From: Gemmobacter denitrificans
GTDB lineage: Bacteria; Pseudomonadota; Alphaproteobacteria; Rhodobacterales; Rhodobacteraceae
Length of the DNA stretch: 64,000 bases
NCBI RefSeq assembly: GCF_036964905.1
Contig: NZ_JBALHR010000017.1
Location: 1 to 64,000, forward strand
Direction of reading: 5' to 3'
The notes under the pieces were generated by a model. It worked only from the letters and a program-made list of their open reading frames with translations. It did no database searches and was not told where the DNA came from. Positions 58,238-64,000 of this stretch are shown one piece after another; positions within the stretch are counted from its first letter, which is position 1, and each line of letters starts with the position of its first letter. The translations under genes and the position numbers were made by a program.

Positions 58238-58813
58238 TCACTTGCTGTTGCGCGGGTCGATCCAGCCGATATTGCCGTCATCCCGGCGATATACGACGTT
58301 CACGCCCCCATGTCCCTCATTTCGGAAGACAAGCATTTTCTGCCCGCCCAGTTCCAGCTGCATCACCGCTTCGCCGACGGTGATCGAAGGGATCTTCGTC
58401 TCCATCTCGGCGATCACGACAGGCAGCAGTTCACCGGTTTCCCCGTCATCCGCCTCTTCGGTCGGGGCGAGGATATAGGAGGAACCGCCGTCGAATTCAA
58501 CAGGCCCTGAACGCCGATTGTGATGGTCGCGCAGGCGGCGCTTGTGACGGCGCATCTGCTTGTCCAGCCTTTCGCGACAGGCTTCAAAAGCGGCATAGAT
58601 TTCAGAGGCATGGCCCTTGGCGGTTGCCGTCAGGCCGGTGGACAGGTGAACGGTCGATTCACAATGATACTCATGCGCGGCCTTCGAGAAGACGATCACG
58701 GCATCGGTGGGGCGTTGAGCGTATTTTTCGATCACTTCGCCCAGTTCGGCCTTCACATGGGTCTGAAGCGCCTCACCGATGTCGAGTTGTTTCCCGCTGA
58801 TCTGATAACGCAT
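58238..58813 (-). CDS. hpf: Ribosome hibernation promoting factor, long form
   Basis: 191-residue long HPF. The N-terminal ribosome-binding domain (about 1-100) starts MRYQISGKQLDIGEAL. The C-terminal dimerisation domain (about 130-185) contains EMETKIPSITVGEAVMQLEL. It dimerises 70S ribosomes into 100S particles in stationary phase. The start at 58813 has GGAGGA upstream. Upstream in the 286-nt gap to lptB are an inverted repeat and promoter-like elements. In many proteobacteria rpoN lies between lptB and hpf; here it does not. Confidence 0.93.
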   Translation of the reverse strand: MRYQISGKQLDIGEALQTHVKAELGEVIEKYAQRPTDAVIVFSKAAHEYHCESTVHLSTGLTATAKGHASEIYAAFEACRERLDKQMRRHKRRLRDHHNRRSGPVEFDGGSSYILAPTEEADDGETGELLPVVIAEMETKIPSITVGEAVMQLELGGQKMLVFRNEGHGGVNVVYRRDDGNIGWIDPRNSK

Positions 58814-58843
58814 GGCTCCTCCTTCGCGAAAACAGCAAGGCAC

Positions 58844-58862
58844 ATCCTGCATCATGCAGGAT
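58844..58862 (-). promoter_or_regulatory. Inverted repeat upstream of hpf
   Basis: ATCCTGCAT, one base, ATGCAGGAT, a perfect 9+9 inverted repeat 31 nt upstream of the hpf ATG. It could be an operator or a 5'-leader hairpin. Further upstream on the minus strand CCCCATGT (58888-58881) resembles a heat-shock -10 box and TTGACA at 59008-59003 a sigma70 -35 box. The rest of 58814-59099 holds no gene that I recognise. Confidence 0.5.
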
Positions 58863-59099
58863 TACCCGCTGATGAATTTTACATGGGGCCACCACAGGTT
58901 CGGCACCAGACCTGACGGGGCAGAAACCTGCCGCGCGGGGCCGAAAAACTGGGGCGGTTATCGCACGCATCACAGGTATTTGGCGGCAGGTCGGGGGGGC
59001 TTGTCAACAGCTTCGTGACGTTCGGATGACAAGCCGCATGCCAGGGGCGAATCCCTGCCGGTCAGCCGCCCGATGGCGGGCATCCTGCCGCCAAGGCGA

Positions 59100-59852
59100 T
59101 CAGCTCATGCGGAAATTCTGGCCCAGATAAACCCGGCGCACGGTTTCGTCGCGGACGATTTCTTCGGTGGTTCCGCTCATCAGCACATGGCCGTCATGCA
59201 GGATATAGGCGCGATCCACGATTTCCAGCGTTTCGCGGACATTGTGGTCGGTGATCAGAACACCCAGACCACGGCCCTTCAGATCCTGCACCAGATGACG
59301 GATTTCGCCGACGGCGATCGGGTCCACCCCGGCAAAGGGTTCATCCAGCAGCAGATATTTCGGATCGGCAGCCAGACAGCGCGCAATCTCCACCCGCCGC
59401 CTTTCGCCGCCCGACAGCGCCAGCGCCGGTGCACGGCGCAGATGGGTGATGGAGAAATCTGTCAGCAACTCTTCCAGCCGTTCGCGGCGCTTGTGGCTGT
59501 CGGATACAGTGATTTCCAGCACGGCAAGGATATTGTCCTCGACCGAAAGCCCCCGGAAGATTGACGCTTCCTGCGGCAAATAGCCCACCCCCAGCCGAGC
59601 CCGGCGATACATCGGCAGGGCGGTCACATCCTTGCCATCCAGCAGGACTTGCCCGCCTTCGGGCGTCACAAGCCCGGCGATGGCATAGAAACAGGTGGTC
59701 TTGCCCGATCCGTTCGGCCCCAGCAGCGCAACCACTTCGCCCCGCTGCAGGTTCATGGTCACATCGCGGATGACCGGGCGTTTCTTGTAGCTTTTGCGCA
59801 GACCGCGGACGCTCAGCCCGGCCGATCCTTCGGTGACCGACAGATCGGGCAT
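59100..59852 (-). CDS. lptB: LPS export ABC transporter ATPase LptB
   Basis: 250-residue ABC ATPase. It powers LPS extraction with LptFG and delivers it to LptC. Walker A is GPNGSGKTT, the Q-loop YLPQEASIF, the signature ALSGGERRRVEIA and Walker B YLLLDEPFAGVDP. The ATG at 59852 shares one base with the lptA stop (TGATG). Fully typical of alphaproteobacterial LptB. Confidence 0.96.
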   Translation of the reverse strand: MPDLSVTEGSAGLSVRGLRKSYKKRPVIRDVTMNLQRGEVVALLGPNGSGKTTCFYAIAGLVTPEGGQVLLDGKDVTALPMYRRARLGVGYLPQEASIFRGLSVEDNILAVLEITVSDSHKRRERLEELLTDFSITHLRRAPALALSGGERRRVEIARCLAADPKYLLLDEPFAGVDPIAVGEIRHLVQDLKGRGLGVLITDHNVRETLEIVDRAYILHDGHVLMSGTTEEIVRDETVRRVYLGQNFRMS

Positions 59853-60340
59853 CAATTGCCCCCCGGCACGAAGACGGTGGAAACGCGGCCTTCCATCACG
59901 CCGGTTCCGGCCTTCAGGTCAATGATCAGCTTTTGCCCGGAAATGGCGCTGCTGCCCTGGGTCAGCAGGACGTTTCCGGTCATCACCACATTGCCGCTGT
60001 CAATGGTATAGACCGCCTCGCGCGCTTCGGCGGCATTGCCTGCGTTGGCCAGCGTTACCCCGCCACTGGCATGCAGCCGCGCGATGCGCTTGCCATCCGT
60101 AGCATATTCAACCCGCACCGTGCCCGCGGACAGGCGCAATTCGCCCTGACCCACCAGCACATTGCCGCTGAACGTGGCCGTGCCATCGGCCTGATTGACG
60201 GCAAGACTGTCTGCCTCCACCTCGACTGGCAGCGATGTGTCCTGTTTCAGCCCGCCAAAGGCGATCTTGGCCTGCTGCGCCGCCACCACCCCCGGGACAA
60301 GGGCCAGCAACAGGATCAGGGCGGGGGTAAAACGGAACAT
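59852..60340 (-). CDS. lptA: LPS transport periplasmic protein LptA
   Basis: 162-residue OstA-like protein with signal peptide LILLLALVPGVVAA and a beta-jellyroll repeat domain (LAVNQADGTATFSGNVLV, VVMTGNVLLTQG). It forms the periplasmic bridge for LPS. It is 14 nt downstream of lptC and coupled to lptB. Confidence 0.92.
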   Translation of the reverse strand: MFRFTPALILLLALVPGVVAAQQAKIAFGGLKQDTSLPVEVEADSLAVNQADGTATFSGNVLVGQGELRLSAGTVRVEYATDGKRIARLHASGGVTLANAGNAAEAREAVYTIDSGNVVMTGNVLLTQGSSAISGQKLIIDLKAGTGVMEGRVSTVFVPGGN

Positions 60341-60354
60341 GAAAAAGGCCTCGG

Positions 60355-60954
60355 TCAGGGCTTGCCGGGTTCGTATATCAGGCGAACCCGTTCGTTGAAA
60401 ACCAGAAGATACTCTCCCGGCGCATCAAGATTTTCGCTCAGCACCATCCGGCCTGCGCTGATCCGTCCGGGCGGGCCGAATCCATCCACCGGGCCTGTGC
60501 TTTCGGCTCCGGTCCGGTCCAGCGCCAGCGAGATGGCGTCGGTCCGCATCTCGTAGCCTGCCGATGTGGCCAGCAGAACGCCGCTCTCCAGCACCAGATG
60601 CCCGGTATCGCCCAGCATGCGGGCGGCACCTGCCGTTACCGTGGTGCGGGCCCCATCCGGCGTGGCCAAGGTCGCCTGCGCCTTCAGCGCCGAGGCCCCG
60701 GTCGGCCCAGCAGGGCGCGCTTCATCGGCGGTGAAGGTGATCTTTGCCCCGTCGGCGGTTACACCGGCATAGGCGGGTGCGGTCATGCGCGGCTCGCGCA
60801 ACCGATCTGCCAGTTCTGCCTCGGTATAGGGAATGGCCTGACCGGGATCGATGGTGCGCGCGACCAGAAACAGCGTGGACAACAGCGCAAGCGCCAAGAG
60901 CGGCAACGCCACCTTCAGCCAGCCAACCAGCCGCGTATGCCCATCGCCCGCCAT
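60355..60954 (-). CDS. lptC: LPS export protein LptC
   Basis: 199-residue membrane-anchored LptC. The N-terminal helix is WLKVALPLLALALLSTLFLV at about 12-31, followed by a periplasmic beta domain. It passes LPS from LptBFG to LptA. Three bases separate it from the kdsD stop. The C-terminus LVFNERVRLIYEPGKP is typical of this group. Confidence 0.9.
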   Translation of the reverse strand: MAGDGHTRLVGWLKVALPLLALALLSTLFLVARTIDPGQAIPYTEAELADRLREPRMTAPAYAGVTADGAKITFTADEARPAGPTGASALKAQATLATPDGARTTVTAGAARMLGDTGHLVLESGVLLATSAGYEMRTDAISLALDRTGAESTGPVDGFGPPGRISAGRMVLSENLDAPGEYLLVFNERVRLIYEPGKP

Positions 60955-60957
60955 GTG

Positions 60958-61923
60958 TCAGACCACACCGGCGCGCAGGCAGTCGTGAATATGGATCAGC
61001 CCCACCGCATGATCCGAACCCTGCGGGTCCACCACGAAAAGCGAGGTGATCTTACGCTCCTGCATGACTGCCACCGCTTTTTCCGCCAGCGCATCGGGGC
61101 TGATGGTGCGGGGATTGCGCGTCATCACTTGTGCCGCCGTCAGCGACAGCAGGCCCTGCATGTGGCGGCGCAAGTCGCCGTCGGTGATGATCCCGGCCAG
61201 CCCGCCGCCCGCCTGCGTCACGCCGACCACGCCAAAGCCCTTTTGCGTCATCGACAGCAAGGTTTCGGTCATCGGGGTTGTATCGGGTACCAGCGGCAGG
61301 TCGGTATGCATCAATTGCCGCACGGTCGCCAGCCGTGCGCCCAGCTTGCCGCCCGGATGAAACACCCGGAAATGTTCGGGCGTGAATTGCCGGTGCTCCA
61401 TCAGTGCGATGGCCAGCGCGTCGCCCAGTGCCAGTGTCATGGTGGTGGAGCTGGTGGGCACGATGCCGGTTTCGCAGGCTTCGGGTGCGGGCGGCAGAAG
61501 GATTGCCACATCCGATTGCCGCAGCAGGGTCGATCCGGCCCGCCCGGCCACCCCGATCAGCGGAATCGCAAAGCGCCGGGTATGGGCGATGATATCGGCC
61601 AGTTCCGGGGTCTCGCCGGAATTGGACAGCACCAGCGCCACATCGGCGGCCGTCACCATGCCCAGATCGCCATGGCTGGCTTCGCCCGGATGCACATATT
61701 GTGCGGGCGTCCCGGTCGAGGCGAAGGTGGCCGCAATCTTGCGGGCGATATGGCCCGATTTGCCCATGCCACAGACAATCACGCGCCCCTGGGCCCCCAG
61801 AATGGCGGTTACGGCTGCGTTGAAACTGTCGCCCAGATGTTCGGCCAACAGGTCCAGCGCTTCGGCTTCGCGCCGGATCACCCGCCGCCCGATGGCCAGA
61901 AAATCAGTGGTGGAAGAGGTCAT
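60958..61923 (-). CDS. kdsD: D-arabinose-5-phosphate isomerase
   Basis: 321-residue KdsD. It converts ribulose-5-phosphate to arabinose-5-phosphate, the first dedicated step to Kdo. The SIS domain (about 40-170) has VCGMGKSGHIARKI and SNSGETPELAD, and two CBS domains (about 205-320) follow, VRQLMHTDLPLVPD and VMTRNPRTISPDALAEKA. The start at 61923 overlaps the rnd end by 20 nt. Confidence 0.95.
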   Translation of the reverse strand: MTSSTTDFLAIGRRVIRREAEALDLLAEHLGDSFNAAVTAILGAQGRVIVCGMGKSGHIARKIAATFASTGTPAQYVHPGEASHGDLGMVTAADVALVLSNSGETPELADIIAHTRRFAIPLIGVAGRAGSTLLRQSDVAILLPPAPEACETGIVPTSSTTMTLALGDALAIALMEHRQFTPEHFRVFHPGGKLGARLATVRQLMHTDLPLVPDTTPMTETLLSMTQKGFGVVGVTQAGGGLAGIITDGDLRRHMQGLLSLTAAQVMTRNPRTISPDALAEKAVAVMQERKITSLFVVDPQGSDHAVGLIHIHDCLRAGVV

Positions 61924-62518
61924 TGGGTTCCTCCCAGCCCAGCAGGTCCAGCTCGGCCCGTGTGGGCAGGAAATCAAAGCAGCGTTGTGCCAGATCCATC
62001 CGCCCTTCGCGCAGCAACCGTTCCTCCAGCGCCGATTTCAGCTTGTGCAGATACAGCACGTCGGATGCGGCATATTCCTTCTGCGCCTCGGTCAGATCGG
62101 CGGCACCCCAGTCGCTGGTCTGCTGCTGCTTGCTGACATCGACACCGACCAGTTCCTGCAGCAGATATTTCAGGCCATGCCGGTCGGTGAAGGTGCGGAT
62201 CAGCTTCGATGCGATCTTGGTACACCAGACCGGGGCGGTCACCACGCCAAAGGCCTTTTGCAGGGCCGCGATGTCGAAGCGCCCGAAATGGAACAGCTTG
62301 ACCACCGCCGGATCGGTCAGCAAGCGTTCCAGATTGGGTGCCCGGGTCTGGCCACGGTCGATCTGAACCAGGTGGGCATGGCCGTCGCCTGCCGACAATT
62401 GCACCACGCAAAGCCGGTCGCGGCGCGGGTCCAGACCCATCGTCTCGGTGTCGATGGCGACCACCGGGCCGAGGTCGAGCCCCTCGGGCAGGTCATTGCG
62501 GTGCAGATAGATGGTCAA
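61904..62518 (-). CDS. rnd: Ribonuclease D, short form
   Basis: 204-residue DEDDy 3'-5' exoribonuclease. DTETMGL has the first D/E pair, HFGRFDIAAL the second D, and YAASDVLYL the Y/D of motif III. It lacks the HRDC domain of E. coli RNase D, as alphaproteobacterial short forms do. It helps in tRNA and stable-RNA 3' maturation. It is the first gene of the lpt operon, 20 nt into kdsD. The start MTIYLHRNDLPEG fits the family. Confidence 0.92.
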   Translation of the reverse strand: MTIYLHRNDLPEGLDLGPVVAIDTETMGLDPRRDRLCVVQLSAGDGHAHLVQIDRGQTRAPNLERLLTDPAVVKLFHFGRFDIAALQKAFGVVTAPVWCTKIASKLIRTFTDRHGLKYLLQELVGVDVSKQQQTSDWGAADLTEAQKEYAASDVLYLHKLKSALEERLLREGRMDLAQRCFDFLPTRAELDLLGWEEPNDLFHH

Positions 62519-62586
62519 GGAAGCCTCCGTACATGCGCTTGCGCCGGGATACGCCTGCCCGCCGCGCGGGTCAACGGCGGCAGGGC

Positions 62587-64000
62587 CTAGCCATGCGGGA
62601 TCAGCACTTTGGCGCGCAAGTCTGCAATAAGATCGGGCACCGGGAACAGCGCGGCCAGTTCGGAAAGCTGGATTTCGACAGAGCCCAGCATGGCAACTCG
62701 GCTGGCATATTCGGCGGCGCGAGCATCATCGCCCGCCATGCGGGCAGCCGCCAGCGCCAGCACCGTGCCACGCCGATCCCCTGCCGCCAGAATGAGCCGC
62801 GCCTCGCGCGCCAAGGCTTCGGCATCGTTCCGCCGCAGGGCGTCGAGGGCCAGTGGCAGGCGATACCATCCGGGAACCGCGCTGAATTCGGCGATCACCC
62901 CCCGGATTTCGGCCACGCCCCGCGACCAATCGCCATCCAGACAATCCTGCCAGCCCAGCTTGACCACGATTTCCAGATCCGACGGGTTCAGCCGGGCGGC
63001 CATGCGCAAGGCCTGCCGTGCCGCCGGGCCATCGCCCAAGGCCGAAAGAATCGAGCCGAGCGCCTCGTGGGTTTCGGCATCGGTCGGCGCAAGGCTGATG
63101 GCGCGATGGGCTGCGGCGAGCGCGCGGTCGATCCGGTCATCATCGGGCCTGCCCCCTTCTGCCGTCCAGTCCAGAAAGAGCATGAAGGCTTGCGCCGACC
63201 ATAGTGCCCCGACCGGGCTTCCTGCTGTGGTCAGGCGGTCAAGGCAGGTGCGGGCCAGCGCAGCTTCGTGCCGATCCTTGCTGCGATCATAGGCCTGCCA
63301 GCGCAATTCGCACAAAAAGGCGGAAGGTGCGGCACCGCGCCATTCCTGACCGGCCCGAGCCAGTTGCGCGCGCCCATCGGCATCGATCACCCCGCCCGGG
63401 CCGGCCAATTGCCCCATGACCCCGCGCAACGCCTGATAAAAGCTGTCGGCCAGGCCCACGCCATCATGGTCCAACCGCTGCTGGCCTGACCAGATTGCCG
63501 CACCATCCGAAAGGCGGGTCAAGGTCATGGTCAGAAGGGCATCCTCTCCGGCCGCCTCGATCCGCGACCGCAGCGCATAATCCGCCGCCTGATGGCGGCG
63601 TTGTGGCTGCCCCCAGGGTGGCAGCACCCGGAAACTGTGAAATCGCGACAGTTCGGCCACAAGCTGCGCCTCGATCCCTTCAGGCAGAAAACCGAGCGGT
63701 CCTTCCGGCAATGCGGCCTGCACGGGATCGACCCGCAGCAAGGGATAGTCGGCAAGCTGGGTCCGTGGCAGGATCAGTGCCGCGATGGCTAGCACAGCCA
63801 GCAGCGCCAGAGCGGCAATCCGTAACATGGGGTTGCGGTTGGGCGCGGTACGCGCCTGCGGTTTCGGGCGGCGGCGGATCTGCAGTCCGTTACCGCCTTT
63901 GGGCAGGCTGATCTCTATGGGATCATCGCGTCCCGGTCCTTCGGCCCAGGCCTGCAGCACCTTGCGCAGCCGACCGGTTTCCACGCGCACGATGGAATCT
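62587..64000 (-). CDS. TPR protein with adenylate-cyclase-like N-terminus, truncated by window edge
   Basis: The reading frame stays open to base 64000. The part just inside the edge, IVRVETGRLRKVL then IEISLPKGG, is a segment common near the N-terminus of alphaproteobacterial TPR and adenylate-cyclase-like proteins, so the start lies beyond the window. A membrane helix (LRIAALALLAVLAIAALIL), a TolB/FlgO-like domain (SFRVLPPWGQPQ) and TPR repeats (about 300-430, AISLAPTDAETHEALGSIL) follow. No cyclase catalytic domain is visible. The stop is 68 nt from the rnd start. Internal GTG starts exist but would cut the conserved segment. Confidence 0.7.
   Translation of the reverse strand, partial: DSIVRVETGRLRKVLQAWAEGPGRDDPIEISLPKGGNGLQIRRRPKPQARTAPNRNPMLRIAALALLAVLAIAALILPRTQLADYPLLRVDPVQAALPEGPLGFLPEGIEAQLVAELSRFHSFRVLPPWGQPQRRHQAADYALRSRIEAAGEDALLTMTLTRLSDGAAIWSGQQRLDHDGVGLADSFYQALRGVMGQLAGPGGVIDADGRAQLARAGQEWRGAAPSAFLCELRWQAYDRSKDRHEAALARTCLDRLTTAGSPVGALWSAQAFMLFLDWTAEGGRPDDDRIDRALAAAHRAISLAPTDAETHEALGSILSALGDGPAARQALRMAARLNPSDLEIVVKLGWQDCLDGDWSRGVAEIRGVIAEFSAVPGWYRLPLALDALRRNDAEALAREARLILAAGDRRGTVLALAAARMAGDDARAAEYASRVAMLGSVEIQLSELAALFPVPDLIADLRAKVLIPHG

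Noticed and set aside
1..64000. CRISPR array, insertion sequences, prophage or integrative element
   Set aside because: No regularly spaced repeats, transposase, integrase or tRNA-linked direct repeats were seen on either strand.

Overview
The window is a gene-dense, G+C-rich stretch of an alphaproteobacterial chromosome, most likely a member of the Rhodobacterales (Rhodobacter/Gemmobacter/Paracoccus relatives). Pointers are the glutathione-dependent formaldehyde dehydrogenase of AdhI type, cytochrome c', a 44-residue aa3-oxidase subunit IV, DUF1523 and DUF6173 proteins, the NodH-like sulfotransferase and the AzlC/AzlD, lptCAB-hpf-ptsN and rpmH-rnpA neighbourhoods. No insertion sequence, prophage, CRISPR array or integration site was recognised. 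Many adjacent genes share ATGA, GTGA or TGATG stop/start overlaps, so operon structure can be read directly.

Layout. 0.1-8.3 kb: a divergent myo-inositol catabolic locus. iolD-iolC-iolB-aldolase run leftward, and a Gfo/Idh/MocA dehydrogenase, iolE and a second Gfo/Idh/MocA dehydrogenase run rightward. They diverge from a short region with a perfect 16-bp LacI-type palindrome. 8.7-17.4 kb: tRNA-Ile2(CAU), a CnoX-like thioredoxin/TPR protein, a LON-domain protein, a Trm112-like protein, an amidase coupled to agmatine deiminase, formaldehyde dehydrogenase, three consecutive small I78-inhibitor-like lipoproteins, cytochrome c', SufE and a lipoprotein. 17.4-24.0 kb: six leftward genes built around an AAA+ ATPase with a coiled-coil protein, two large uncharacterised proteins and two small membrane proteins, apparently one operon preceded by a heat-shock-like promoter with an 18-bp palindrome inside it. 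This is the best candidate here for an undescribed system.

24.2-43.4 kb: pheT, a 44-residue membrane peptide, an acyltransferase, a mobA operon ending in a small HNH protein, azlCD, a lipoprotein, aa3-oxidase subunit IV, a DUF6173/MBL/acyl-CoA dehydrogenase operon, tsaC, yidD-rnpA-rpmH, a histidine kinase, a P1B-4-type metal ATPase, mtaB-dapF and tRNA-Lys. 43.5-46.8 kb: dnaK-dnaJ. 46.8-57.7 kb: a surface-polysaccharide region with a KpsM-like ABC permease, cysQ, kdsB, galU, four glycosyltransferases and a sulfotransferase interrupted by two in-frame stops. 57.7-62.5 kb: ptsN, hpf, then lptB-lptA-lptC-kdsD-rnd, with no rpoN between lptB and hpf. The window ends inside a TPR/adenylate-cyclase-like gene.

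Functional links. KdsD and KdsB are two steps of CMP-Kdo formation, and LptA/B/C carry LPS. GalU supplies UDP-glucose to the glycosyltransferases, and CysQ would clear the PAP left by sulfotransfer. The start of the AAA+ cluster and dnaK each have a heat-shock-type promoter candidate.
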